Shown in pieces: positions 1 to 7,985 of a stretch of 64,000 nt of DNA. The translations under genes and the position numbers were made by a program. Numbering within the stretch: the first letter of the stretch is position 1; every line of letters begins with the position of its first letter. Below the pieces are notes generated by a model, which saw only the letters and a program-made list of their open reading frames with translations, made no database searches and was not told the DNA's origin. This stretch comes from Clostridia bacterium (GTDB lineage Bacteria > Bacillota > Clostridia > Christensenellales > Aristaeellaceae): the NCBI GenBank assembly GCA_017937655.1, contig JAGBDE010000037.1:1-64000 (forward strand), in the 5' to 3' direction.

Positions 1-40
1 GGGTTTGGGAGGGGCTTTTCCCCGAAAAGCCGCCTCCCAA
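1..40. repeat. Dispersed hairpin repeat, copy 1
   Basis: A 40-base imperfect inverted repeat (GGGAGGGGCTTTTC, short loop, GAAAAGCCGCCTCCC). Near-identical copies lie at 23772-23811 and 23911-23950. This copy sits 11 bases beyond the stop of the DUF3737 gene, and the 23911 copy sits 5 bases beyond the stop of an ABC ATPase gene. It may act as a transcript-end hairpin, although it lacks a clear U-tract. Confidence 0.8.
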
Positions 41-51
41 CGTCTCCCCCA

Positions 52-897
52 TCACCCGCGCACGACGACCTCGCCGGTGCACTCCATGATGGGGTCTTCC
101 CGGACAATCTCCCCCACGCTGTCCACCAGAATGCGGCCGGAGCGGGGGTTTTTGATGGAGATGACGTGGCCGCGGACGTCGGCATCCACGTCGGAATATT
201 CGAAAGAGAGGTCGGCGTCTTCCATGATGCAGTTGATCAGGCGCAGATCCTTGCAGTAGCACAGGGGCTGGGTGCCGATGATCTTGCAGTTGACCAGGGT
301 GAGGCCCTCGGAGAACCAGCCCAGGTACTCGCCCTTGACCACGCTGTTTTCCACCCGGACGTTTTTGGCGTGCCAGAAGGCGTCCTTTGTGTCCAGGTTG
401 CTGTTGCGGATCAGCAGGTTTTCCACGTACTGAAAGGAATATTTGCCGCTCATGCGGACATTTTCCAGGGTGATGTTCCGGCTGTCCAGAAACAGGTATT
501 CCGAGGCGATTTCCGTGTCCTCCAGGGTGATGCCATCGGACTTCCAGCCAAACTCCTGGGAGCGGATGCGGCAGTCCCTCAAGCGGATGTTCTGACATTC
601 GCGCACGGCCTTGATGCCGGTCATTTCGCTGTGGATGATGTCGCCGTCCGTAGCGTACCAGATGGCGGCGCGGGTCAGGTCGTCCATGGTGGTTTTTTTC
701 ATGGAAAAGCCGTGCACATGCCACAGCGGATACCGTAGGGAAAAGCGGCAGTCCTCCACGTGGATGTTGCGGGCTTCCTTCAGCACAGACTCGCCATCGG
801 CGGGGCCAGCAAAAACGCAATGAAGCACGTCCGCGTTCTGCAAATGATACAGCGAACGTTCTTCGTCAAATGTTTGGTTGATGATGCGGGTTTCCAT
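52..897 (-). CDS. DUF3737 family protein (right-handed beta-helix-like)
   Basis: A 281-residue protein with the repeated short strand-turn pattern of the DUF3737 family (many NI-L-N/D-C and V-N-S units of about 20 residues), as in pectate-lyase-like beta-helix folds. It opens METRIINQTFDEER, which is typical of the family. The ATG at 897 is preferred because GGAGG lies 6 bases upstream; an ATG 21 bases earlier has no such site. There is no signal peptide, so it is probably cytoplasmic. The biochemical function of the family is unknown. The gene is followed by a dispersed hairpin repeat. Confidence 0.8.
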   Translation of the reverse strand: METRIINQTFDEERSLYHLQNADVLHCVFAGPADGESVLKEARNIHVEDCRFSLRYPLWHVHGFSMKKTTMDDLTRAAIWYATDGDIIHSEMTGIKAVRECQNIRLRDCRIRSQEFGWKSDGITLEDTEIASEYLFLDSRNITLENVRMSGKYSFQYVENLLIRNSNLDTKDAFWHAKNVRVENSVVKGEYLGWFSEGLTLVNCKIIGTQPLCYCKDLRLINCIMEDADLSFEYSDVDADVRGHVISIKNPRSGRILVDSVGEIVREDPIMECTGEVVVRG

Positions 898-986
898 GGT
901 TTTCCTCCATTTGTACATAGATGAACTTCGATATTATAGCACAGCTGCGGAGGAAAGAAAAGGTTAATGGACATAACGGGTATAAT

Positions 987-1610
987 TTATTTTTTTGCGG
1001 GGATGCAAATGAACCCCGCGCAATGGGAAATCTGCTCAAAAACCAGTTCCGGAAAAGCGGCGGACAGTTCGTCGGCCACAAGGTAGATTTCGTCATCGTC
1101 CCAGTTGGGGCCGGATCGGGCCTTGCAGGCTTCCAGCGCCTGGCGGGTGGAGAAGGCCACGTCGCCCAGGAGGATTTTCCCGCCGGGGGCGAGGTGGCGC
1201 TGAAGGTCAGTCAGGAAGCGAATTTTGGCTTCGTCGGTCAGGTGGTGGATGGCGTAGGTACAGACGATGCTATCAAACTGCTGACCATCCAGCGACGCGG
1301 GCAGGCCGTTGGAAAAATCGTGGCGGATCAGGACGGCGGCAGGCATTTTCTCAGAAGCGATGGCGATCATCTTTTCGGAAAAGTCGATTCCGGTGATGGT
1401 GTAGCCGTCGGCGTAGAGCCTGGCGGTGAGCACGGCGGTGCCAAAGCCGATGTCCATCACCCGGCGGCCCTCCCCCGCCCGGATGGTTTCGTAGATCCGG
1501 CCCAGCACCTGCTTGTAGCCGGCGAAGGGGTAGGAATCGTCCTGGTCGCTGAGATGGACGGTGCGGTCATAATTGTCCGCCCAGAGGTCAAAGCCTTTGC
1601 TTGATAACAT
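987..1610 (-). CDS. Class I SAM-dependent methyltransferase
   Basis: A 207-residue Rossmann-fold methyltransferase. Motif I reads VMDIGFGTAVLT (near residue 50) and binds S-adenosylmethionine. The acidic residue ending the next strand is in GIDFSEKM, and motif IV/post-I is SIVCTYAIHHLTDE. The family (Methyltransf_11/25) covers many small-molecule methylases, and the substrate cannot be read from sequence. The start is the ATG at 1610, with GGAGG 5 bases upstream; the in-frame TTG 12 bases earlier overlaps that ribosome site. It lies downstream of the tRNA cluster on the same strand, separated from it by a terminator. Confidence 0.8.
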   Translation of the reverse strand: MLSSKGFDLWADNYDRTVHLSDQDDSYPFAGYKQVLGRIYETIRAGEGRRVMDIGFGTAVLTARLYADGYTITGIDFSEKMIAIASEKMPAAVLIRHDFSNGLPASLDGQQFDSIVCTYAIHHLTDEAKIRFLTDLQRHLAPGGKILLGDVAFSTRQALEACKARSGPNWDDDEIYLVADELSAAFPELVFEQISHCAGFICIPAKK

Positions 1611-1633
1611 ATGCGCCTCCAAAAAAGGGTTAG

Positions 1634-1672
1634 AAAAAGCAACATCCCATCGTGTGATGGGATGTTGCTTTT
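1634..1672 (-). terminator. Rho-independent terminator of the tRNA cluster
   Basis: A perfect 16-base-pair stem (arms 1635-1650 and 1657-1672) with a 6-base loop. On the minus strand it runs directly into a U-rich stretch. It ends the four-tRNA transcript just past the tRNA-Gly CCA. Confidence 0.85.
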
Positions 1673-1745
1673 GGAGCGGGTGATGGGAATCGAACCCACG
1701 TATCCAGCTTGGAAGGCTGGCGCTCTACCATTGAGTTACACCCGC
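1672..1745 (-). tRNA. tRNA-Gly (anticodon TCC)
   Basis: The cloverleaf reads GCGGGTG acceptor, T8 A9, anticodon stem CCAGC/GCTGG around CTTCCAA, T-arm with GGTTCGATTCC, discriminator T and an encoded CCA. All stems pair. Confidence 0.95.
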
Positions 1746-1786
1746 CTGTTCAAGGGGTTTGAGCCATACCCGGCATTCAAGGAAAA

Positions 1787-1861
1787 TGGAGCGGTAGACG
1801 GGATTCGGACCCGCGACATCCACCTTGGCAAGGTGGCACTCTACCACTGAGCTACTACCGC
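1787..1861 (-). tRNA. tRNA-Gly (anticodon GCC)
   Basis: The cloverleaf has acceptor GCGGTAG/CTACCGC, anticodon arm CCACCTTGCCAAGGTGG with GCC in the loop, a T-loop of GGTCCGAATCC and an encoded CCA. It is the second glycine isoacceptor in the cluster. Confidence 0.95.
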
Positions 1862-1886
1862 ATGCTCCATGATGCAGGAAGGCGAT

Positions 1887-1970
1887 TGGTGCGGACGAAG
1901 AGACTCGAACTCTTACGCCTCTCGGCACCAGATCCTAAGTCTGGCGCGTCTGCCATTCCGCCACGCCCGC
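1887..1970 (-). tRNA. tRNA-Leu (anticodon TAG)
   Basis: A class II tRNA of 84 bases with a long variable arm (TGCCGAGAGGCG). The acceptor GCGGGCG pairs with CGTCCGC, the anticodon loop is CTTAGGA, and CCA is encoded. Confidence 0.94.
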
Positions 1971-1995
1971 AGATCTTCCAACTTCCAGAAGAAAT

Positions 1996-2071
1996 TGGTG
2001 ACCCATCGGAGATTCGAACTCCGGACACCTTGATTAAAAGTCAAGTGCTCTGCCAACTGAGCTAATGGGTC
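1996..2071 (-). tRNA. tRNA-Lys (anticodon TTT)
   Basis: A canonical 76-base tRNA with acceptor GACCCAT/ATGGGTC, discriminator A, anticodon arm CTTGACTTTTAATCAAG and an encoded CCA. It is the first gene of the cluster, nearest the promoter at 2147-2175. Confidence 0.95.
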
Positions 2072-2146
2072 ACACGCAGGGTGCCACCACATTCTCTGGT
2101 CATCGGACCCCCTCGACATGGCGTGGTCTTCCAAACCACGGGCATT

Positions 2147-2175
2147 ATAATACCACCCCTTCCACTCATTGTCAA
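2147..2175 (-). promoter_or_regulatory. Sigma-70 type promoter of the tRNA cluster
   Basis: On the minus strand TTGACA is followed by a 17-base spacer and TATTAT, about 75 bases before tRNA-Lys. The leader between them contains a hairpin (stem CGTGGT/ACCACG). Confidence 0.7.
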
Positions 2176-2220
2176 GCACTTTTTTAAAAAACATTTCAAG
2201 AAAAAAACATTGCATTTCTC

Positions 2221-2249
2221 TTGACATCCGGGCGGTTCATTAGTATACT
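2221..2249 (+). promoter_or_regulatory. Strong sigma-70 type promoter of rpmH-rnpA
   Basis: A consensus -35 TTGACA, a 17-base spacer and -10 TATACT, 82 bases before the rpmH ATG. It is divergent from the tRNA promoter. Confidence 0.85.
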
Positions 2250-2331
2250 AATGTAGTTGCTTTGTGGTATTCTGCGTGCTGTAACAGTACGCAACACCAT
2301 ACATGAAATTCGTAAGAGGAGTTGTATTGTA

Positions 2332-2466
2332 ATGTTCCGTACTTACCAGCCCAAAAAGCGTCAGCGCAGCAAGGTGCATGGCTTCCGTGCCCGCATGTCC
2401 ACCAAGAACGGCCGCCGTGTGCTGGCAGCCCGCCGTCGTCGTGGTCGCAAGGTTCTCAGCGCCTAA
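2332..2466 (+). CDS. rpmH: 50S ribosomal protein L34
   Basis: A 44-residue, extremely basic protein. It begins MFRTYQPKK and contains the L34 signature KVHGFRARM followed by an arginine-rich tail. L34 binds 23S rRNA in the large subunit. The ATG at 2332 has an AAGAGGAG ribosome site about 10 bases upstream. It is the first gene of the classic rpmH-rnpA-yidD-yidC-jag order. In many bacteria dnaA lies on the other side of rpmH, but here tRNA genes and a methyltransferase are found instead. Confidence 0.97.
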   Translation: MFRTYQPKKRQRSKVHGFRARMSTKNGRRVLAARRRRGRKVLSA

Positions 2467-2504
2467 TTGCGTCTGAAGAATAACGGATAGCAGAAAACAA
2501 CCGA

Positions 2505-2555
2505 AAAAGCCCGTCCCATTTCGGCATATCGGGTGAAGTGGGTACGGGCTTTTCC
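2505..2555 (+). terminator. Attenuator-like hairpin between rpmH and rnpA
   Basis: AAAAGCCCGTCCCA pairs with TGGGTACGGGCTTTT across a 21-base loop, with only a short U-run. It is well placed to lower rnpA expression relative to rpmH, but leaky termination is an inference. Confidence 0.5.
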
Positions 2556-2602
2556 GATATAGTCCTGTTTCTTAGCTTACCCGAAAGGACGATGGGTTTT
2601 CC

Positions 2603-2947
2603 GTGCAGCGACAGTACCGTTTGAGCGCCAACGGGCAATTCAACTATGTGTACCGGCGTGGCAAAAGAGTGTCCTCCAAGGACCTGAGCCTGCTGTACAT
2701 CAGCCACCGCCAAAAGCAGGTGGGCTTTTCGGTTAGCAAAAAAGTGGGCGTGGCCGTGGTGCGCAACCGCACCAAGCGCCGCCTGAGGGAATGCGTGCGT
2801 CCCCTCCTGCCCCAGATGAAAAAGGGCTATTATGTTTTTGTTGCACGGCCGTCCATCGCCCAGGCGGATTTTGACCAAATCAAAAATCAGGTTCATGCGC
2901 TTTTGAAAAAGCTGGACCGTCCCCCTAAGGCAGGCCAAACAAAATGA
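2603..2947 (+). CDS. rnpA: Ribonuclease P protein component
   Basis: A 114-residue basic protein that assists the RNase P RNA in maturing tRNA 5' ends. It has the family signature [12 protein letters not shown] near residues 53-64 and the early YRRGKRVSS segment that contacts substrate. The start is a GTG at 2603, the only start that keeps the usual N-terminus, with AAAGGA about 13 bases upstream. It overlaps yidD by 4 bases (ATGA), indicating translational coupling. Confidence 0.95.
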   Translation: MQRQYRLSANGQFNYVYRRGKRVSSKDLSLLYISHRQKQVGFSVSKKVGVAVVRNRTKRRLRECVRPLLPQMKKGYYVFVARPSIAQADFDQIKNQVHALLKKLDRPPKAGQTK

Positions 2948-3192
2948 AGCAGTTTTTTCTGAAAGCTGTCCGTTTTTACCGCGCCAAGATCAGCCCCACT
3001 AAGCCGCCCTGCTGCCGCTTCACCCCCACCTGCTCCCAGTACGCCCTGACCGCCATTGAGCGCTTTGGTGCGTGGAAAGGGTTCTGGATGACGCTGTGGC
3101 GTGTTTTGCGTTGCAATCCGCTATGCAAAGGCGGCTATGACCCTGTTCCTGAAAAACCCACAACCATCCCCAAGGAGGAGGACTCCCTATGA
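2944..3192 (+). CDS. yidD: Membrane protein insertion efficiency factor YidD
   Basis: An 82-residue protein with the YidD hallmarks: an N-terminal amphipathic helix ([15 protein letters not shown]), the [12 protein letters not shown] motif and [14 protein letters not shown] near the C-terminus. In known systems it is a small membrane-associated factor aiding YidC-dependent insertion. It overlaps both rnpA and yidC by 4 bases, so the three genes are probably translated in a coupled manner. Confidence 0.95.
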   Translation: MKQFFLKAVRFYRAKISPTKPPCCRFTPTCSQYALTAIERFGAWKGFWMTLWRVLRCNPLCKGGYDPVPEKPTTIPKEEDSL

Positions 3193-4157
3193 ATGCCCTG
3201 TTCGCAGGAATCCTGAATGGCATTAACACCGTGATTCAGAATTACGGCTGGACCATGGTTATTTTCACCGTTTTGATGAAGCTGCTTGTGCTGCCCCTGA
3301 ACTACAAGAGCCGCAAGAGCATGCGCCGTATGGCTGAGATCCAGCCCGAGATCACCAAGTTGCAGAAAAAGTATGCCAACGACCAGCAGAAAATGAATAT
3401 GAAAATGCAGGCCCTGTACGCCAAGTACAAGGTCAACCCCATGAGCGGCTGCCTGCCCATGCTCATTTCCATGGTCATTCTGATCATCATGTTCAACGCC
3501 ATGCGTCAGGTTGCCAACACCAACCTGGCCCGCCAGACCCTGGAGCTGCTGGCCACCGGCACCCAGACCAACGAGTCCTGGCTGTGGATCAAGAACGTCT
3601 GGATGCCCGACACGCCTTTCGTGCCTTACGTCGCTCAGAACGCCAACTCCCTGGCCATGATCACCGAGGAGATCTGGAAGAACACCCTCAGCACCGTTCC
3701 CGCCGAATGGCTGCCCACCCTGGAAGGCATGGCCATCACCGCCGAGAACATCAACTCCACCGTTGTATTCAACGTTCTGTCCCAGAACGAAACCTGGAAG
3801 AGCCTGCAGGCTGTTTCCATGACCATTCCCACCGGCCTGTTCGGCACCTGGCAGATTTTCAAGCAGAACAACGGTCTGTTCATCCTGCCTGTGCTTGCCT
3901 GCGTTACCCAGTTTTTGATGAGCGCCGGTCAGAACCAGCAGCCCACCCCCGATAACGGCAAGGGCACCGGCAACTTCATGAAGTATTTTTTCCCGCTGAT
4001 TACTCTGTTCTTCTGCTTCAGCTACAACGCAGCCTTTGCTCTCTACTGGGTGGTTTCCAACATCTATGCCTGGATTGAGACCATGGTGCTCAACAAAGTC
4101 ATCGAAAAGAAGGACAAAGAGGAAACTGCGGTGATCGAGGAGGATGGCATCAAATGA
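3189..4157 (+). CDS. yidC: Membrane protein insertase YidC/Oxa1 family
   Basis: A 322-residue polytopic membrane protein. It has an N-terminal membrane segment, the conserved region starting [18 protein letters not shown] (near residue 30) and a charged cytoplasmic hairpin ([14 protein letters not shown]). Later hydrophobic segments lie around residues 90-110, 215-240 and 258-290. It lacks the large periplasmic domain of Gram-negative YidC, as is usual for Bacillota. The C-terminus is charged. It inserts and folds membrane proteins with or without Sec. It overlaps jag by 4 bases. Confidence 0.95.
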   Translation: MNALFAGILNGINTVIQNYGWTMVIFTVLMKLLVLPLNYKSRKSMRRMAEIQPEITKLQKKYANDQQKMNMKMQALYAKYKVNPMSGCLPMLISMVILIIMFNAMRQVANTNLARQTLELLATGTQTNESWLWIKNVWMPDTPFVPYVAQNANSLAMITEEIWKNTLSTVPAEWLPTLEGMAITAENINSTVVFNVLSQNETWKSLQAVSMTIPTGLFGTWQIFKQNNGLFILPVLACVTQFLMSAGQNQQPTPDNGKGTGNFMKYFFPLITLFFCFSYNAAFALYWVVSNIYAWIETMVLNKVIEKKDKEETAVIEEDGIK

Positions 4158-4975
4158 AGTCTTATGAATCCAAAGCAAAAACCGTAGAAGAAGCGATCTC
4201 CCTTGGCCTGGAAAAGCTGGGCGCCAGCATTGCCGATGTGAAGATTGACATCGTCAGCGAAGGCGGCAAGGGCTTCCTGGGTTTCCTGGGCGCCAAGCCC
4301 GCCGTGGTCAACCTGACCATGAAGGAAGACGAAGCGGAACCCTCTGTGGTGGAACAGATCCTGGAAGCCAGCAAGGAGACCTCCAAGAGCGTCAAGGATC
4401 AGGCCGAAAAGGTCAAGCAGGCCGTGAAGGAAAAGGTGGTCGAGAAGAAGCAGGAGCTGGCCGAGGCTGCTGCTGAGGTGGAAAAGACCGACGCTGCCGA
4501 AGTCATCGCCACCGCCGTGGAAAAGACCGCACAGGAAGCCAAGGCTGTGGAGTTCCTGGCCAACCTGACCAAGCTGATGGGCGTGAACGTGACCATCAAC
4601 TCCCACGTGGACGAGGAAGGCAATGTCCGCGTTGACATGCACGGCGATACCCTGGGCATTCTCATCGGCCGCCGGGGCGAGACCCTGGACGCCGTCCAGT
4701 ATCTGACCAGCCTGTACGTGAACCGTGGCCAGGAAGGCTACACCCGCGTCACCCTGGACACCGAGAACTATCGCGCAAAGCGTGAAGAAGCCCTGATCCG
4801 CCTGGCAAACCGCATGGCCAACCGCGCCGTGAAGACCGGCCGCAAGGTTTCTCTGGAGCCCATGAACCCCTACGAGCGCCGCATCCTGCACAGCGCGCTG
4901 CAGAAGAACGACGCCGTGACCACCCACAGCGAGGGCGAAGAACCCAACCGCCACGTGGTCATCACCGTGAAGTAA
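4154..4975 (+). CDS. jag: RNA-binding protein Jag/KhpB (Jag_N, KH and R3H domains)
   Basis: A 273-residue protein in three parts. Residues 1-52 are a Jag_N domain (GGKGFLGFLGAKPA). Residues about 60-130 are a charged Ala/Glu/Lys-rich, probably helical linker, longer than in many homologues. Residues about 140-210 are a KH domain with the GILIGRRGETLDA loop that binds RNA. The C-terminal R3H domain reads PMNPYERRILHSALQ. In other Bacillota the protein acts with KhpA in cell elongation and division through RNA binding. It is the last gene of the operon, followed by a terminator. Confidence 0.95.
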   Translation: MKSYESKAKTVEEAISLGLEKLGASIADVKIDIVSEGGKGFLGFLGAKPAVVNLTMKEDEAEPSVVEQILEASKETSKSVKDQAEKVKQAVKEKVVEKKQELAEAAAEVEKTDAAEVIATAVEKTAQEAKAVEFLANLTKLMGVNVTINSHVDEEGNVRVDMHGDTLGILIGRRGETLDAVQYLTSLYVNRGQEGYTRVTLDTENYRAKREEALIRLANRMANRAVKTGRKVSLEPMNPYERRILHSALQKNDAVTTHSEGEEPNRHVVITVK

Positions 4976-5012
4976 AAAAATCCGCCGCAGTGAAAAGCTG
5001 CGGCGTTTTTTT
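4976..5012 (+). terminator. Terminator of the rpmH-jag operon
   Basis: CGCCGCAG, loop TGAAAAG and CTGCGGCG (4983-5005) followed by seven T residues, directly after the jag stop. Confidence 0.9.
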
Positions 5013-5022
5013 GTGCGGATCA

Positions 5023-5051
5023 TTGAAGCGACGGCAGTTGTATGGTACAAT
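5023..5051 (+). promoter_or_regulatory. Promoter of the GntR/LacI-type regulator
   Basis: TTGAAG, a 17-base spacer and TACAAT, 31 bases before the GTG start at 5082. Confidence 0.7.
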
Positions 5052-5081
5052 TTACCCAATACCAGAGAGGAGGCGGCTGCC

Positions 5082-6110
5082 GTGGCGAAAACCAAATATC
5101 AGCAACTGTCCGACGAACTGCGCAAGGATATTCTTACCGGAAAATACAGCGTTGGCCAGCGGCTGCCCAGCGAAAACGAGCTGGTGGCCCAGACCCATTT
5201 CAGCCGCCAGACCGTCCGCCAGGCCATGGACGTGCTGGAGCGGGAAGGCCTCACCACCCGCATCCGTGGCAGCGGAACCTACGTGAAAACCGGCCGCCAG
5301 CACCGCCAGCGCACCAATAACATCGCCGTGGTGACCACCTACATCGGCGAGTATATCTTCCCCGCCATCCTCCACGGCATCGACCATGTGCTGGCCAAGA
5401 AGGGCTACACCTCGCTGCTGGCCGCCACCCGCAACCGGGTGGACAACGAGCGGAAGATCCTCCTGGACTTTCTGGACAAGCCCATCGACGGCATGATCGT
5501 GGAGGGCACCAAGACCGCGCTGCCCAATCCCAACATCGACCTGTACGAGCAGTTTGAGAAAAAAGGCATCCCCCTGGTGTTCATCAACGGCTTTTATCCC
5601 GACCTGAAAAGCCCCGTTTACGTTGTGGCCGACGACCGGGCCGGAGGGCGCAGCGGCTGCCAGTGGCTGATTGAGAAGGGGCACAGGAACATCGCCGCCA
5701 TTTTCAAGAGCGACGACATCCAGGGCCACCGCCGGTACGCCGGCTACAGCGAGGCCCTGCGCGACGCGGGCCTTTCCGTGGACGACGACCACGTGCTCTG
5801 GTACGTGACGGAAAACCGGGACGCGCTGATTGACAGCCATTGCCGCCAGATTCTGGAAGGCTGCACCGCTTTGCTTTGCTACAACGATGAGGTAGCGCTC
5901 CGGGCGCTACGGCTGCTTGGCCCTGACGCCGAGAAGGTGGAGATTGTCAGCTTTGACCATAGCACCATCGCGGCTCTGGCCTCCCCTGCCTTTTTCTCCC
6001 TGTCCAATCCCAAGGAAAAGCTGGGCCGACTTGCGGCGGAAAAGTTGATGAACCTGCTGGATGGTCAGGCGGAAACGCCCACGGTGCTTCCCTGGAGCAT
6101 AGAGGAATAA
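5082..6110 (+). CDS. GntR-type HTH regulator with LacI-like sugar-binding domain (AraR type)
   Basis: A 342-residue repressor-like protein. Residues about 1-70 are a GntR winged helix (KYQQLSDELRKDI, GQRLPSENELVAQ, SRQTVRQAMDVLEREG, RGSGTYV). Residues about 80-340 are a periplasmic-binding-protein-like domain (NIAVVTTYIGEYIFP, VADDRAGG, GHRNIAAIF, CYNDEVALRAL, VEIVSFDHS). This is the AraR/GntR-LacI hybrid layout, which usually represses pentose or oligosaccharide genes until a sugar binds. The target is not shown by context because the next genes face away or are unrelated. The GTG start at 5082 is chosen because GAGGAGG lies just upstream. Confidence 0.85.
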   Translation: MAKTKYQQLSDELRKDILTGKYSVGQRLPSENELVAQTHFSRQTVRQAMDVLEREGLTTRIRGSGTYVKTGRQHRQRTNNIAVVTTYIGEYIFPAILHGIDHVLAKKGYTSLLAATRNRVDNERKILLDFLDKPIDGMIVEGTKTALPNPNIDLYEQFEKKGIPLVFINGFYPDLKSPVYVVADDRAGGRSGCQWLIEKGHRNIAAIFKSDDIQGHRRYAGYSEALRDAGLSVDDDHVLWYVTENRDALIDSHCRQILEGCTALLCYNDEVALRALRLLGPDAEKVEIVSFDHSTIAALASPAFFSLSNPKEKLGRLAAEKLMNLLDGQAETPTVLPWSIEE

Positions 6111-6548
6111 ATGCGAAGCATGAGGGGGTGCAGGGGCATCTGACCCGCAACCTCAGTCGGCGCGCAGTCTACTGCCGTAGCCTTCGCTTGCTTCGGTTGA
6201 CGACTACGGGTCGCTAACGCCTTCGGCGTTGTGTCCACCGGACACACGCTTCCCTTCGTCCCCCCTGCCGGGGCTTGGGGCAGCGCCCCAAACCCTGCGC
6301 CGCAGCGCAAAACAAAAAGCACAGCCAGCCGAAGGCGCACGCTGTGCGTCTCTTTCTGTTATGTTTGCCTCCGGCGGCCCTGCCGGGGGCCTTCTTTTCT
6401 TCTGAAAAGAAAAGAAGCAAAAGAAGCGCTTACCAGATGCCTTTTTTGCTTTATGCGAGGGGGTGTCGGGGGAAATCATTTCCCCCGACCGGGGCTTGGG
6501 GCAGCGCCCCAAAAGAAGCAGGAAAGGCAACCCGCTCCTGCTTCTTTT
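6111..6548. repeat. 438-base non-coding gap built of dispersed repeat modules
   Basis: I see no convincing gene here. The gap holds a 25-base module (CCGGGGCTTGGGGCAGCGCC and neighbours) at 6268-6292 and again at 6489-6513. It also holds a 62-base module at 6365-6426 (TTGCCTCCGGCGGCCCTGCC followed by a TTCTTTTCTT/AAGAAAAGAA hairpin) that recurs at 23614-23679. Open frames across it are low-complexity and overlap the repeats. The end (6514-6548) has a GAAGCAGGA/TCCTGCTTC hairpin with a T-run that could terminate transcription from either side. Confidence 0.75.
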
Positions 6549-7844
6549 TTACCCAATTTTCAGTTCATCCAGCTTATCAATCAGCCAGCGGGTCATGCGC
6601 TTGTTGGCGTCGTAGGCCTCAGGGTACTTCTCCTGGGTGGAGAACCAGGCCACGCAGACCATCTGGTTGGCAAGGAGCACCAGCGGCGCGGCCTTCTTCT
6701 CCGCATCGGTCAGGGGATTGACCGCGTCGTAGCCCCAGAGGATGTTCCGATAAAACCGGAGCCACCTCTCCCCCATCTGGTCGTCCCAATGGGAAAAGGT
6801 TTCCGACAGGACGGCGGTGGAGGCGTAGATGGGGTCAAAAATGCGAGCGTTGCGCTGGGACAGCTCGAAGTCAATGAAGCCCCATTGCTCCTTCTCCCGG
6901 ATGATGTTAGCCGGGTTGGGATCCCGGTGGATGATCTGCCGGGGAAGCGCGGGATAGCATTCCTCAAGCTGCCGCATGAAGCGGTCGCAGAAGGCCGCGT
7001 CCAGGGACAGGATTTCCCGGGTTCTGGGCAAAGCCCAGTCCTTTACCGTGCCCAGCAGATTTTCCTCGTCCAGGGGCAGGTCGATCTTTTCCAGGGCCAA
7101 GTGCAGCTGGCCGATGACCTCGCCCACAAACCGGGCGCCGTCCTCGTATTCGTTCATGAGCAGTTGCCCGGCGGACAGGCGGTTGCCCGGCAGCCGTCGT
7201 GTCAGGCAGATGGTCAGCTCGCCGTCGGTCAGAAATTCCTGGCCGTCCAGAGTTTTCACCGGTGTCGCCGCCCAGAGGCCCACGTCGGCCATGGCGTTGG
7301 CCAGGGCAAGGTTCACCTTCATTTTGCCCGGGTTGGCCGTGTATTTCAGCACGTAGTGATCGCCCACGTAGCAGGCGTTTTCGTTCTTGTTGCCGGTTTC
7401 GTACACGATGTCGGCAATGGTTTCATTTTGCAGATTCCAGCGTTCAAGCCACTTTCTGGCTTGCTTGACAGTAATTTCCATATGTTCCTCCTTTTGCAGG
7501 TTCAGCCGGTACGGCCGCTTTGCCCTGCCTGCTCTGATATATTGGGACGGCTGACAGCCAAACTCCCGCCGGAAAGCCTTATAAAACCCGGCGTAGGTGT
7601 CAAAGCCGTAGTCAAGGGCGGCCTCCAGGCGAGTCCGGCCGCAGCGGATCTGGTACACCGCATGCAGCAGCCTACGCCGGAGGACGAACTGCATCACGGG
7701 CATGCCGGTGAAGGACTGGAACAGCCGATAATAGTGGAACACGGAAAACCCGGCCATCCGCGCCAGCTCCTCTGCGGTGATATCGGCCCGCAGGTTGTTT
7801 TCGATGTAGTCCACCCCTTGCTGGACAATGCTTTGATAATCCAT
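6549..7844 (-). CDS. Fusion: AraC-type DNA-binding domain plus aminoglycoside-phosphotransferase-like kinase
   Basis: A 431-residue protein. Residues about 1-110 form an AraC/XylS double helix-turn-helix (ITAEELARMAGFS, then LDYGFDTYAGFYKAFRREFG and PSQYIR). Residues about 120-431 form an APH/choline-kinase-like fold. The catalytic loop is IIHRDPNPANI (HxDxxxxN) and the metal-binding segment is WGFIDFELSQ. The AraC half has no separate ligand domain, so the kinase-like half may be the sensor, or the protein may be bifunctional. Both ideas are inference. The start at 7844 is set by AAGGAGGGCGGAGG. A terminator lies downstream of the next gene, not between this gene and the repeats. Confidence 0.8.
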   Translation of the reverse strand: MDYQSIVQQGVDYIENNLRADITAEELARMAGFSVFHYYRLFQSFTGMPVMQFVLRRRLLHAVYQIRCGRTRLEAALDYGFDTYAGFYKAFRREFGCQPSQYIRAGRAKRPYRLNLQKEEHMEITVKQARKWLERWNLQNETIADIVYETGNKNENACYVGDHYVLKYTANPGKMKVNLALANAMADVGLWAATPVKTLDGQEFLTDGELTICLTRRLPGNRLSAGQLLMNEYEDGARFVGEVIGQLHLALEKIDLPLDEENLLGTVKDWALPRTREILSLDAAFCDRFMRQLEECYPALPRQIIHRDPNPANIIREKEQWGFIDFELSQRNARIFDPIYASTAVLSETFSHWDDQMGERWLRFYRNILWGYDAVNPLTDAEKKAAPLVLLANQMVCVAWFSTQEKYPEAYDANKRMTRWLIDKLDELKIG

Positions 7845-7933
7845 CCTCCGCCCTCCTTTCCATGGGTTTTTGTAGCTACAAGTGGAATATATCACAGCCG
7901 AAGGAAAAAACATTTCCGGTTTTGCGATGTTAC

Positions 7934-7966
7934 GAAAAAAGATACCCGGCCAATTTGACCGGGTAC
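7934..7966 (-). terminator. Terminator after the exported protein gene
   Basis: On the minus strand TACCCGG, a 9-base loop and CCGGGTA are followed by TCTTTTTT, 20 bases past the stop at 7986. Confidence 0.85.
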
Positions 7967-7985
7967 CTGAAAAGGTTGTTTTTGC

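Noticed and set aside
2100-2146. Hairpin with TTCCAA loop that looks like a tRNA-Gly anticodon arm, upstream of tRNA-Lys
   Set aside because: Only one arm is recognisable; no acceptor, D-arm or T-arm pairs can be drawn. More likely a leader hairpin of the tRNA transcript.
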